A stretch of 33,998 bases of DNA, taken from NCBI GenBank assembly GCA_049510055.1, contig JBEKZI010000015.1:1-33998 (forward strand). The letters run 5' to 3'. Positions 23,773 to 33,854 of this stretch are shown here, one piece after another. The notes under the pieces were generated by a model, which saw nothing but the letters and a program-made list of their open reading frames with translations, was not told the DNA's origin and did not search any database. The stretch comes from JALHTV01 sp049510055. GTDB taxonomy: Bacteria; Planctomycetota; Phycisphaerae; SM23-33. Numbering within the stretch: the stretch's first letter is position 1; every line of letters starts with the position of its first letter. A program made the translations under genes and the position numbers.

Positions 23773-24708
23773 ATGGCCCGACCAAGAAACAACGTGGTGG
23801 ATTACCTGACGTACGTCGCGTTGCGGCTGTTCGCGATGTTCGTGCACATGTTTTCCCCCGCCGCCAACTATCGCACGGCCGCGATCATCGGCCGGCTGAT
23901 TTATCGTTTCGACCGCCGCCACCGCCGCATCGCCATCGAGCACCTTCGCCGCAGCTTTCCCGACTGGCCCGAGCCGCGCATCCGCCGCGTCGCCCGTGAC
24001 TCCATGAAGCACATGGTGTGCCTGGCCCTGGACGTGCTGCTGACCCCGCGGCTGATCACGCCGCTGCTGTGGCGGCGGCACGTCCGCCTGGCCAACCTGG
24101 CCGAGGCCCTGCGGCTGCGGCTGGAGCACAAGACCGGCATGATCATGGTCACCGGCCACTACGGCAGCTTCGAGCTGGTGGGCTACACGATGGCCACGCT
24201 GGGGTTCCCGTCGGTGGCGGTCGCCCGCCCGCTGGACAACCCCTACCTCAACGAGTTCGTCATGGGCGTCCGCGAGCGCACCGGCCAGAGCATCCTGTAC
24301 AAGAAGGGCGCGACGGCTTCGATGGAGGACATTCTGGCCGCCCGCGGCACGCTGAGCTTCATCGCCGACCAGGACGCCGGGCGCAAGGGGCTGTTCGTGA
24401 ATTTCTTCGGCCGCCCGGCCAGCACGTACAAATCCATCGGCCTGATGGCCATGCAGTTCGGCGTGCCGATCGTCGTGGGCTACGGCCGGCGGCTGGAGGA
24501 GGCGTTCAGCTTCGAGATGGGCGTGCAGCGGATCATCCACCCCGCCGAATGGGCCGACAAGCCCGATCCCCTGACCTGGATCACGCAGGAATACACCTCG
24601 ACGCTGGAGCAGATCGTCCGCGACGCGCCCGAACAATACCTCTGGGTCCACCGCCGCTGGAAACATCGCCCCAACGGCGAGCTGCCCGGACCCGATGGCG
24701 TGGCCTAG
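23773..24708 (+). CDS. Lipid A biosynthesis acyltransferase, LpxL/HtrB family
   Basis: 311 residues. An N-terminal hydrophobic helix (about 10-30) should anchor it to the inner membrane. The acyltransferase catalytic pair HX4E is H129-E134 (TGHYGSFE). The family motif DQDAGRKGLFVNFFGRPAS follows, and then the C-terminal signature YLWVHRRWKHRP. These enzymes add secondary acyl chains to lipid A from acyl-ACP. With lpxD and lpxI in the same window, this supports a lipid A-bearing outer membrane. It begins 25 bp after proS and may be co-transcribed with it. Whether it acts as LpxL, LpxM or a divergent relative cannot be told from sequence. Confidence 0.88.
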   Translation: MARPRNNVVDYLTYVALRLFAMFVHMFSPAANYRTAAIIGRLIYRFDRRHRRIAIEHLRRSFPDWPEPRIRRVARDSMKHMVCLALDVLLTPRLITPLLWRRHVRLANLAEALRLRLEHKTGMIMVTGHYGSFELVGYTMATLGFPSVAVARPLDNPYLNEFVMGVRERTGQSILYKKGATASMEDILAARGTLSFIADQDAGRKGLFVNFFGRPASTYKSIGLMAMQFGVPIVVGYGRRLEEAFSFEMGVQRIIHPAEWADKPDPLTWITQEYTSTLEQIVRDAPEQYLWVHRRWKHRPNGELPGPDGVA

Positions 24709-24711
24709 AAT

Positions 24712-24795
24712 CGACTGTTAGACTTTTAGACTGTTCGACTATTCGGCGCACCACAAAAACCAAACAGCCTGCCAGCAGGCGGGTCTAATAGTCTG
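24712..24795. repeat. 8-bp AGACTGTT array with an interrupted inverted partner
   Basis: CGACTGTT, AGACTTTT, AGACTGTT, CGACTATT run in perfect 8-bp register from 24712 to 24743. A second, reverse-oriented version (AACAGCC at 24763-24769 and GTCT-AATAGTCT-G at 24783-24795) follows, split by a GC-rich TGCC/GGC stretch. Together they fill the gap between the convergent lpxL-like and PAP2 genes and can form a long imperfect hairpin. Confidence 0.7.
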
Positions 24796-24801
24796 CCGTT
24801 C

Positions 24802-25722
24802 TCACCAGGCTTTGGTCAGGCCGATGCCCACAGTGCCGGTGGCGGGGTTGACGTAGGGGATGACGTCCATCGAGAGGAACTTGGGCTGATGGTGGTGGGC
24901 CACGGCGTGGCCGATGGCGATGCCAATCAGCGCGCCGGAGATCACGTCGGAGAAGTTGTGGTTGCGGGCGTCGATCCGCTCGTAGCCCACGAAGGTGGCG
25001 AAGCCGTACAGCGGCACGCCGACCCAGGGGCCGTAGGCGTCGTAGGCCACGGTGGCGAAGCAGAAGCTGCTGGACGTGTGCCCGCTGGGCCAGGCGTACT
25101 TATCGCCGTTGGGGCTCTTGGTCTGGACGCAGACCTTGAGCATCTCCGTGAACAGGCCGTTGATAATCAGGGCGTTCATCATGGTGGTGGAGACTTCGTA
25201 GGTCTTTTTGTCGTCCCGGGCCAGGCTGATGAAGTAGGCGGCACCCGTGATGGCGAATTGCGTCCCGGGACTGCCGCCGGCGTCGCCGACGCTGTCCCAG
25301 AAGCTATTGAGCTGCGAGCCGTGGCGGGTGTAGTGGTCGGCGATCTGCGCGTCGCCGTTGTGGCCGTTCAGGGCGATCCCGGCTGCACCCGCCAGGCCGA
25401 AGCAGACCCAGCTGAACGGGCTGGTGAACGTGACCTTGGTATCGTCCCACAAGGTTTCCGGCAGCTCCTTGCTGTACCGTCCGAAGCTGCGCCAGAAATC
25501 CCCCGGATACGCCGGCCCGACGCGCTCCCGCCATGGCACGTAGGTCGTTGCGGGCGGAGCGGTCTGGGCGGGAGGGACGGAGGAGTCCGGCTTCTCGTCG
25601 GCTTGGGCAAGCTGTGCCCCGGCGGCCAGCCAGTTGCCCTCATCCCCGGCCAGGCAGTTTTCCGCCACGACCGCCACGATCGCCACTATCAACGCCATGC
25701 ACCCCAGATGAATCCTTCGCAT
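24802..25722 (-). CDS. PAP2-family (type 2 phosphatidic acid) phosphatase, exported
   Basis: 306 residues from ATG 25722, with GGAG eight bases upstream. A signal peptide is evident (RRIHLGCMALIVAIVAVVA then ENCLAG). The acid-phosphatase motifs are PSGHTSSSF (212-220) and R249-x5-H255-x3-D259 (YERIDARNHNFSDV). The first motif, normally K-x6-RP, reads K196 VCVQTK then SP, so its arginine is replaced. Several hydrophobic segments lie between (CFGLAGAAGIAL, ALIINGLFTEML). The enzyme should dephosphorylate lipid phosphates such as undecaprenyl pyrophosphate or phosphatidate on the periplasmic side; the substrate is not determined. The gene is flanked on both sides by inverted copies of one 8-bp repeat family. 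Confidence 0.85.
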   Translation of the reverse strand: MRRIHLGCMALIVAIVAVVAENCLAGDEGNWLAAGAQLAQADEKPDSSVPPAQTAPPATTYVPWRERVGPAYPGDFWRSFGRYSKELPETLWDDTKVTFTSPFSWVCFGLAGAAGIALNGHNGDAQIADHYTRHGSQLNSFWDSVGDAGGSPGTQFAITGAAYFISLARDDKKTYEVSTTMMNALIINGLFTEMLKVCVQTKSPNGDKYAWPSGHTSSSFCFATVAYDAYGPWVGVPLYGFATFVGYERIDARNHNFSDVISGALIGIAIGHAVAHHHQPKFLSMDVIPYVNPATGTVGIGLTKAW

Positions 25723-25773
25723 GGTCAGGCTCCGAACTCGCCCCGATTCGCCGGGGCTACGCACGGTTAGCCA

Positions 25774-25814
25774 AACAGCCGAACAGTCGAATAGTCTAAC
25801 AGTCTAACGGTCTG
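25774..25814. repeat. Five-unit 8-bp AACAGTCK array
   Basis: AACAGCCG, AACAGTCG, AATAGTCT, AACAGTCT, AACGGTCT in perfect register (25774-25813). This is the reverse complement of the array at 24712-24743, so the PAP2 gene sits between inverted arrays. It ends four bases before the stop codon of the DUF502 gene. Confidence 0.75.
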
Positions 25815-25817
25815 CGT

Positions 25818-26522
25818 TTACATATATTCCAGGCCGATGGGGCGGGCGTTGTATTTGTCCGGGGCGATGATGCCGCTGGAAATGATCATCTTGAAGGCCA
25901 TGTCCACGGGGATGTCCGTCACCATCAGCTCTTCCGGTTCGATGAATTCATAGAACCCGGTGGTGGGGTTGGGCGCGGTAGGAATGAAGACCTTGTACAT
26001 GCGCTTGCCGGTCTGGTCGGCGATACTGCCGGTCAGGAACCCCACCGCCCACATCCGGGGGTGCGGGAAGTGCACCAGCACGACCGCCTTGAAGGCACCG
26101 CGATCCGGCAACGACACGGCCTCCACCACCTGCTTGACGGCCGAGTAAATCGGCTTGACCACCGGAATGCGAAGCAGGATCGCCTCGCCGATGGCTAGGA
26201 CCCTCTTGCCCACGACCCGCCGGGCCAGCGCCCCGATGCAATACAGCAGCACCACCAGCAGCACCACGGCGACCACCGGCGCAATGATGTTGACGTGGCG
26301 AATCACGAAATCGGCGCCCTGAGGCCCCAGATGATTTCTGAGGTTTTCCACGTTGAACAGGGCCTTGACCGCAGGCGTCAGGAACCCCGACATCCACAGG
26401 AACAGCCATCGCAAAATGGCGATGGTGATCGCCACGGGCACCAGCACCGCCGTCCCGGAAATCAGCCGGCTGCGCACGTCGCGCTTCATCTGGGCCCATA
26501 AGGACTCTTTATTTTTCGCCAT
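25818..26522 (-). CDS. DUF502 family membrane protein
   Basis: 234 residues. Two strong TM helices: about 20-45 (LISGTAVLVPVAITIAILRWLF) and 78-102 (NIIAPVVAVVLLVVLLYCIGAL). A conserved cytoplasmic or periplasmic domain follows, with LLRIPVVKPIYSAVKQVVEAV, the FKAVVLVHFPHPRMWAVGFLTG stretch and FIPTAPNPTTGFYEFI, all hallmarks of DUF502. Function is not established. ATG 26522 (MAKNKESLWAQMKRDV) is preferred, with GAGG upstream; the frame continues far upstream, but only antisense in register to thiC. A 149-bp gap separates it from the thiC stop, so it may be read from the thiC transcript. Confidence 0.85.
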   Translation of the reverse strand: MAKNKESLWAQMKRDVRSRLISGTAVLVPVAITIAILRWLFLWMSGFLTPAVKALFNVENLRNHLGPQGADFVIRHVNIIAPVVAVVLLVVLLYCIGALARRVVGKRVLAIGEAILLRIPVVKPIYSAVKQVVEAVSLPDRGAFKAVVLVHFPHPRMWAVGFLTGSIADQTGKRMYKVFIPTAPNPTTGFYEFIEPEELMVTDIPVDMAFKMIISSGIIAPDKYNARPIGLEYM

Positions 26523-26671
26523 GTCTTTGACCCTCGGCGAACGGGCCTTTTTCGATCTAGGACGCTCGCGGCCGGCCCGAATGGTGAGCTTGTCGAACCA
26601 GGAACCCGTTCGGTATCTGCGGATTCTCCCCGCCGGTCGGCGGTTTGTCCACCCTTGGCGCGGAAGTGTCT

Positions 26672-27970
26672 TTAGCCGCCCAGCCGGCCCGTGACTTCCT
26701 TGGAGATGCGCAGGGCGCACCACGCCTGGCCGCACATGGAGCAGTAGTCCTCCGCCCCGGCCAGGTCGCGGGAGCGGATCGCCCGGGCAGTGGCGCCGTC
26801 GAAGGCCAGCTCGAACTGCTTTTTCCAGTCGAAGGCGGCGCGGGCCTGGGCCATGCGGTCGTCCCACTTCCGGGCGCCGGGGAGCTTGCGGGCCACGTCG
26901 GCGGCGTGGGCGGCGATCTTGTAGGCCACGCATCCGGCCTGGACGTCGGCGGGCGTCGGCAGGGCCAGGTGCTCGCTGGGCGTCACGTAGCACAGGAAGC
27001 TGGCGCCGTGGAACGCCGCCGCGGTCGCCCCGATGGCGGAGGTGATGTGGTCGTAGCCGGGGAACACGTCGGCCACCACCGGCCCCAGCACGTAGAACGG
27101 CGCGCCGTCGCAAAGCTCTTGCTGGCGCTTCATGTTCATCTCGATCTGGTCGTAGGGAATGTGGCCGGGCCCCTCGACCATCACCTGTACGCCGGCTGCC
27201 CACGCCCGAGCGACCAGCTCACCCAGCGTGGCCAGCTCGGCGAACTGCGCCTCGTCGCTCGCGTCGGCAAGGCACCCCGGCCGCAGGCCGTCGCCCAGCG
27301 AATACGTCACGTCGTGCTCGCGGAGGATGGCGCTGATCTCGTCGAACATCTCGTACAGCGGGTTCTCGGCCTCATGGAGCATCATCCACTTGGCCAGCAG
27401 GCTGCCGCCGCGCGAGACGATGCCCAGCTTGCGATTGGCCACCAGCGGCAGATGCTTGCGGCGCAGCCCCGCGTGAATGGTCATGAAGTCCACGCCCTGG
27501 TCGGCCTGGGCGGCGATGGCGGCCAGGAGGTCGTCGCGCGTCACGTCGGCGATGTCGCGGCCGACGACGACGGAATAGATCGGCACCGTCCCGATCGGCA
27601 CGGCCGCGTGGGCCAGGATAGCCCGCCGCGTCGCGTCCAGGTCCCCGCCGGTGGACAGGTCCATGACGGCGTCGGCGCCGTACTGCACGGCCAGGTTCAG
27701 CTTGATGAGCTCCTGCTCCTTGCAACTGCTGACAGGCGAGGCGCCGATGTTGGCGTTGATCTTGGTGGTGACGGCCCGGCCGATGCCGCACGGATCGAGC
27801 TTGACGCCCTCGCCGGCCGTCCCGGCCAGGTGCAGGCGATTGGCCGGAATCACCAGCCGCCCGGCGGCGACCTCGTCACGGATGAATTCGGCCGACACGC
27901 CCTCGCGCTGCGCGACGCGGCGCATTTCCGGCGTGATCACTCCAGCCCTGGCTTGGCGATACTGAGTCAT
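26672..27970 (-). CDS. thiC: Phosphomethylpyrimidine synthase ThiC
   Basis: 432 residues from ATG 27970 (MTQYRQARAGVITPEM), the usual ThiC start, with AGGA four bases upstream; ATG 27985 is a five-residue longer option. ThiC is the radical-SAM enzyme that converts aminoimidazole ribotide to hydroxymethylpyrimidine phosphate in thiamin synthesis. Visible family segments are NANIGASPVSSCKEQE, DAVMDLSTGGDL, TIHAGL, SRGGSLLAKWM, VMVEGPGHIPYDQI and LGPVVADVFPGYDHITSAIG. The C-terminal iron-sulfur motif CSMCGQAWC (C-x2-C-x4-C) is intact. This is the short form without the N-terminal extension seen in enterobacteria. It is controlled by the TPP riboswitch upstream. Confidence 0.97.
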   Translation of the reverse strand: MTQYRQARAGVITPEMRRVAQREGVSAEFIRDEVAAGRLVIPANRLHLAGTAGEGVKLDPCGIGRAVTTKINANIGASPVSSCKEQELIKLNLAVQYGADAVMDLSTGGDLDATRRAILAHAAVPIGTVPIYSVVVGRDIADVTRDDLLAAIAAQADQGVDFMTIHAGLRRKHLPLVANRKLGIVSRGGSLLAKWMMLHEAENPLYEMFDEISAILREHDVTYSLGDGLRPGCLADASDEAQFAELATLGELVARAWAAGVQVMVEGPGHIPYDQIEMNMKRQQELCDGAPFYVLGPVVADVFPGYDHITSAIGATAAAFHGASFLCYVTPSEHLALPTPADVQAGCVAYKIAAHAADVARKLPGARKWDDRMAQARAAFDWKKQFELAFDGATARAIRSRDLAGAEDYCSMCGQAWCALRISKEVTGRLGG

Positions 27971-27990
27971 CCGGTCCTGGCTCATCTATT

Positions 27991-28018
27991 AATAAAGGAA
28001 GGCCGCGTGGGGGCGGCC
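27991..28018 (-). terminator. Riboswitch-controlled terminator before thiC
   Basis: On the minus strand, arms GGCCGC and GCGGCC (28013-28018 and 28001-28006) form a perfect stem, followed at once by TTCCTTTATT (28000-27991). A GC stem plus U-rich tail directly before the thiC start fits an expression platform that ends transcription when TPP is bound. A second hairpin just upstream (28021-28042, GGAAAAAGC/GCTTTTCC) may be the competing structure. Confidence 0.55.
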
Positions 28019-28049
28019 CGGGAAAAAGCATCTGGCTTTTCCGACCGTC

Positions 28050-28150
28050 CGCTTCCCTACGCAACTCGCCCGCCCTAACGGCGGCGGGCTACATTGATCA
28101 GGTTCCAAGGGTCACTCTCAGCCCCGGCTGCTGCCGGGGCGCCCCTAGCG
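28050..28150 (-). ncRNA. TPP riboswitch (THI element)
   Basis: Read on the minus strand, all core TPP aptamer blocks are present. P1 is CGCT/AGCG at the ends; then AGGGGCGCC, a long P3 hairpin (GCCCCGGC/GCCGGGGC, 28121-28140), CTGAGA, and ACCCTTGGAACCTGATC. After a GC-rich variable P4/P5 arm comes the 3' block TGCGTAGGGAAG. It binds thiamin pyrophosphate and should repress thiC. It lies 80-180 bases upstream of the thiC start. Confidence 0.95.
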
Positions 28151-28167
28151 AACTTTTTCTCATGACT

Positions 28168-28195
28168 ATTCTAGCCACCGCGGCGGCACAAACAA
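28168..28195 (-). promoter_or_regulatory. Probable thiC promoter
   Basis: On the minus strand, TTGTTT (28195-28190), a 16-base spacer and TAGAAT (28173-28168). The predicted start, near 28161, lies about ten bases before the TPP aptamer. Confidence 0.5.
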
Positions 28196-28221
28196 GCCCA
28201 TCGCCCCCGTCCTGAAAACCG

Positions 28222-28250
28222 TTGACACCGCCGCGGGGCGACCCTAAACT
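28222..28250 (+). promoter_or_regulatory. Probable ppdK promoter
   Basis: TTGACA (28222-28227), a 17-base spacer and TAAACT (28245-28250). The predicted start, near 28257, immediately precedes a hairpin (TTGCCCC/GGGGCAA around CGAC, 28262-28279), leaving a leader of about 150 bases before ppdK. A 5'-terminal hairpin of this kind often stabilises an mRNA. No known riboswitch class is recognised in the leader. Confidence 0.6.
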
Positions 28251-28410
28251 GCCACATCCTTTTGCCCCCGACGGGGCAAGGATGACGTAACCCCGCGGAA
28301 CAAGCCCTACCGCAGCAACCCTGGGATTACCGGCAGCGGCGTGTTGGCGGCGGAGAAGGAACTTCCAACCCGTAGTCCCAAAGACAAACGATACAACGGA
28401 GAGCGATCCG

Positions 28411-31098
<2,688 letters not shown>

Positions 31099-31114
31099 CT
31101 TCTGCTTTTTTCGG

Positions 31115-31198
31115 ACAGGTTAGAGGTGAGAGGTGAGGCAGAGCCCTGAATGGGGCCGTCTTGCTTCTCTTACCTCTAACCCCTCACCTCTAACCTGT
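31115..31198. terminator. Long inverted repeat of ACCTCTM units between convergent ppdK and TSUP genes
   Basis: 31115-31130 (ACAGGTTAGAGGTGAG) is the exact reverse complement of 31183-31198, a 16-bp perfect stem with imperfect extension inwards. Both arms are made of the 7-bp unit seen near proS. Lying between two convergent stop codons, it could act as a two-way terminator. A T-run (CTTTTTT) lies before the left arm rather than after it. Confidence 0.5.
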
Positions 31199-31206
31199 TG
31201 TCCCCT

Positions 31207-32058
31207 TCACCGCAGCAGTGTCGCCAGGCCGGTGTACGTCATGTGGACGCCGGTGAGCGTCAGCAGGACGTAGACCACGGCGATGAACTGCTTGGTGTCC
31301 ACGCGGCTGTGGAGCTTCAGTCCCGCGGCCGCCCCGACGATGACGGCCGGCAGGAGCACCAGCCCCGCGCCCAGCGTGCCGGGGTTGATCAGGCCCAGGG
31401 CGATATAGGGGACGAGCTTGACCTGGTTGATGACGGTGAACAACAGCACCGTCGTGGCCACGTAGGTGCCTTTGGGCATCTGCTGGGGCAGGAGGTACAT
31501 CGTGCCGATCGGCCCGGCCGCATGGGCCAGCGTGGAGCACAGGCCGGCGGCGCTGCCCGCGGCCGTGCCCTGCCACCACACCGGCCGGAACGCCAGCGGC
31601 CGGCGAAGCAGGGCCATGACGGCTTGGAGGGCCACGAAGACCAGCGAGATCGCCCCGACGATCAGCATCAGCGCGGCGTTGGCGGTGTCGTGGCCGGCCT
31701 TGATCTCCGCCTGCGAGCCGCCCATGTGCCGCAGGCCCCACAGCGCCGCCGCCCCGGCCGCGATGCCCACCAGCGACCCCGGCCACATCATCGCCGCCGC
31801 GCGCCAGTTCCACTTGCCCCACCAGCTCGCCAGGGCGACCAGGTCGGTCACGATCAGCAGCGGCAGCGTCGTCCCGGCCGCCAGCATCGTGTCGCCACCG
31901 CAGGCGTACACCATGATGGGGAAGCTCAGTACGCCGATAGTCCCGCCGAAGCCCGCCTTGGCGGCGCTGATGAGCAGGGCCGACAGACCGCCCAGCAACA
32001 GGAAGGCCGCGACGTTGTGCACATCGGTGGGTATCAGCGACCAGGCCATGCAGAACAT
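31207..32058 (-). CDS. TSUP (TauE/SafE) family sulfite/organo-anion exporter
   Basis: 283 residues with about eight hydrophobic segments arranged as two related halves. The first half has LSALLISAAKAGFGGTIGVLSFP and the second has GSAAGLCSTLAHAAGPIGTMYLL, the paired signature of the TSUP family. Members move sulfite, sulfoacetate, taurine-derived or other small anions across the inner membrane; which one cannot be read here. ATG 32058 has AGGAG ten bases upstream; ATG 32049 is a three-residue shorter option. It follows the ATP-grasp gene by 12 bp on the same strand, so it is probably the last gene of that operon. Confidence 0.88.
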   Translation of the reverse strand: MFCMAWSLIPTDVHNVAAFLLLGGLSALLISAAKAGFGGTIGVLSFPIMVYACGGDTMLAAGTTLPLLIVTDLVALASWWGKWNWRAAAMMWPGSLVGIAAGAAALWGLRHMGGSQAEIKAGHDTANAALMLIVGAISLVFVALQAVMALLRRPLAFRPVWWQGTAAGSAAGLCSTLAHAAGPIGTMYLLPQQMPKGTYVATTVLLFTVINQVKLVPYIALGLINPGTLGAGLVLLPAVIVGAAAGLKLHSRVDTKQFIAVVYVLLTLTGVHMTYTGLATLLR

Positions 32059-32070
32059 AGAAAAACGCTC

Positions 32071-33018
32071 CTACTCAATTCCGGGCCGTTCTGGAGCACC
32101 TGCATCCACGTCTTTGATTTTTTTCATCAGCCCGCCGCGGTTGGCCAGTTGGATGCTCAATCCCGGCCGGCCGTTGGCCTCCAGTACGATGGGCCGGGCC
32201 TGGTCGTCCAGCACGATGTCCGCGCCGAGGTACCCCAGGCCGATGACGGCGGCCAGCTTCCGCGCCGCGGCCAGGACTTCCGCCCAAGCGGGGACGGCGA
32301 TGTCGCCGATGGGCCGGCCGGTGTCCACGTGGCGGTCCACGATCCGCCCGTTCCACACGGCTGCGACGCCCGTGCCACTGCGCAGGTCCAGCCCCACGCC
32401 TATCCCGCCCTGGTGGAGGTTGGCCCTTCCGGCCGAGGCCGCCGTCGGCAGGCGGAGCATGGCCATCACCGGCCGGCCGCGATACAAGACGATGCGAACG
32501 TCCGCCGTGCCGCCGCCCGACAGCGCCGCCAGCGCCGGATGGCCGATGATTCGCTGCTCGATCATCGCGCGGTCGGCCCGGCCGCCGATGGAGTAGCTGC
32601 CGCCCAGGATTTCCAGCAGGTGGTATCGCATCGCCTCCGGCGAGATGGCCCGCTCGCCCACGGCGAGATAATCTTCCCCGCGCCGTCCGGCGATGATCAT
32701 CACGCCGCGTCCGCCGGCGCCGCGGACGGGCTTGACGACGAATTCCTCGCGCGCTCCGATCAGCCGGTCGAGGCGTCGGACCTGGACGGGATGGTCCACC
32801 ACGGCGAACGTCCGCGGCACGGCCAGGCCGGCGGCCTCGCACAGTTCCTTGGTGGCCAGCTTGTCGTCCACCAGGCGGTAGAGCGGCTTGGGGTTCCAGC
32901 GAATCAGGACGTTCATGTTCCGCCCGTTCAGCCCCAGCACGCCCGCCGCTCGCAGGCGCCCCGGCCGGGCGGGCAGGACCGCCGAAAACAGTTTTCTCTT
33001 TTCCACCGCGGCCCTCAT
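32071..33018 (-). CDS. RimK-related alpha-L-glutamate ligase-like ATP-grasp protein
   Basis: 315 residues. The N-terminal RLRAAGVLGLNGRN, then NPKPLYRLVDDKLATKELCE and AGLAVPRTF, is diagnostic of the 'alpha-L-glutamate ligase-like' (RimK-related) family. The ATP-grasp core follows with FVVKPVRGAGGRGVMII, VLYRGRPVMAMLRLPTAASA, NLHQGGIGVGLDL and the metal-binding end ADIVLDDQARPIVLEANGRPG. Such enzymes join an amino acid to a carboxylate with ATP; the substrate is unknown. ATG 33018 overlaps the stop of the 7TM gene (ATGA). The pair matches the known association of this ligase with inactive-transglutaminase/7TM proteins. Confidence 0.88.
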   Translation of the reverse strand: MRAAVEKRKLFSAVLPARPGRLRAAGVLGLNGRNMNVLIRWNPKPLYRLVDDKLATKELCEAAGLAVPRTFAVVDHPVQVRRLDRLIGAREEFVVKPVRGAGGRGVMIIAGRRGEDYLAVGERAISPEAMRYHLLEILGGSYSIGGRADRAMIEQRIIGHPALAALSGGGTADVRIVLYRGRPVMAMLRLPTAASAGRANLHQGGIGVGLDLRSGTGVAAVWNGRIVDRHVDTGRPIGDIAVPAWAEVLAAARKLAAVIGLGYLGADIVLDDQARPIVLEANGRPGLSIQLANRGGLMKKIKDVDAGAPERPGIE

Positions 33019-33743
33019 CGTCGCGGGCCCTCCGCAAGCTCGCGGAATCGCCACAGCTCCGTCAGCCGATAGCCGGAGTATCGCCCCACGCCCAGCATCG
33101 CCGCCACGACCAGCAGTTGGGCCTCCGGGTAGGCCAGTGCCAGCCGGCCGACGGCCGGCCAGGCCAGCAGCCCCCCGCACGCCCCCGCCACCGCCAGCGT
33201 GGCCACCAGCAACCGCAGCGAGGCGCCCAGGCCGTTTTCCTCGATCGACACGTAGAACCGCTCCAGCAGGATGGTCAGCACCACCAGCGGCATCATCGCC
33301 CCGGCCGGTCGAGGCGACAGGCCCAAGCGGTACATCACGGCCATCGCCCCCGCCAGGCACAGCACCAGCACTGTCAGGATGATGCCCAGCCGCGGGCCCA
33401 TCTGGAGCCGCAGCCGCCCCAGCAGCGCCCGCCCGCCCAGACCGACGACCATGACCAGCGCGAACACCACCACGCCGCTGGCGCGGTCGCAGTAGAGGTA
33501 GCTGGCGGCCAGGAGCGTCGGCGTCAGCGTGCCGAAGGTCTGGAAGCCCACAATCGTCCGCACGAAGGCCGTCAGCAGCGCGCCGGCCGGGAGGATCAGC
33601 AGCCAGGCCAGCGTTTGGTGCGTTTCGGGCGGCAGGGCGGTCCAATCCGCCCAGCCTAGCCCCGCCAATCGCAGCGCGATGCCCCCGACGCCCGCGGCGA
33701 TCAAGACGGCGGCTATCAAAATCACCCACCGCTGCTGATTCAT
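33015..33743 (-). CDS. 7TM protein related to the inactive-transglutaminase/7TM family, 7TM part only
   Basis: 242 residues from ATG 33743, with GGAG nine bases upstream. There are about seven hydrophobic helices. The family signature is GFQTFGTLTPTLLAASYLY, followed by GVVVFALVMVVGLGGRALL, MGPRLGIILTVLVLCL and MMPLVVLTILLERFYVSIEE. In the usual arrangement an inactive transglutaminase domain precedes this 7TM module. Here only a short TM-led N-terminus (NQQRWVILIAAVLIAAGVG) and about 35 linking residues are present, so the transglutaminase domain is missing or separately encoded. It overlaps the ATP-grasp gene by 4 bp. The frame remains open to 33953, but that part crosses a palindrome and is not coding-like. 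Confidence 0.82.
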   Translation of the reverse strand: MNQQRWVILIAAVLIAAGVGGIALRLAGLGWADWTALPPETHQTLAWLLILPAGALLTAFVRTIVGFQTFGTLTPTLLAASYLYCDRASGVVVFALVMVVGLGGRALLGRLRLQMGPRLGIILTVLVLCLAGAMAVMYRLGLSPRPAGAMMPLVVLTILLERFYVSIEENGLGASLRLLVATLAVAGACGGLLAWPAVGRLALAYPEAQLLVVAAMLGVGRYSGYRLTELWRFRELAEGPRR

Positions 33744-33782
33744 CGTCGTGTTCTCCGGCTTCGCCACCGCGACAGGCTGGGA

Positions 33783-33788
33783 AGTATA
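33783..33788 (-). promoter_or_regulatory. Possible -10 box for the 7TM/ATP-grasp/TSUP operon
   Basis: TATACT on the minus strand, 40 bases before the 7TM start codon. No convincing -35 hexamer is at the right distance, so this is weak. Confidence 0.3.
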
Positions 33789-33826
33789 GCACCTTTCCGG
33801 CTGGCCGGTATGGCCGGGCTGCGGAT

Positions 33827-33854
33827 GCAACCTGCCTGCCGGCAGGCAGGTTGC
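33827..33854. repeat. 28-bp perfect palindrome with CCTGCC core
   Basis: GCAACCTGCCTGCC is followed directly by its exact reverse complement. It lies upstream of the 7TM operon. The same CCTGCC/GGCAGG core forms the inner stem at 4082-4099, and a related TGCC/GGC stretch interrupts the 8-bp array near 24770. Confidence 0.75.

Noticed and set aside
21881..25814. CRISPR arrays
   Set aside because: The 7- and 8-bp repeats are contiguous units without spacers, and no cas gene is present.
26523..27203. N-terminal extension of the DUF502 protein
   Set aside because: The upstream open frame is antisense in register to the thiC coding region and has no DUF502 similarity.
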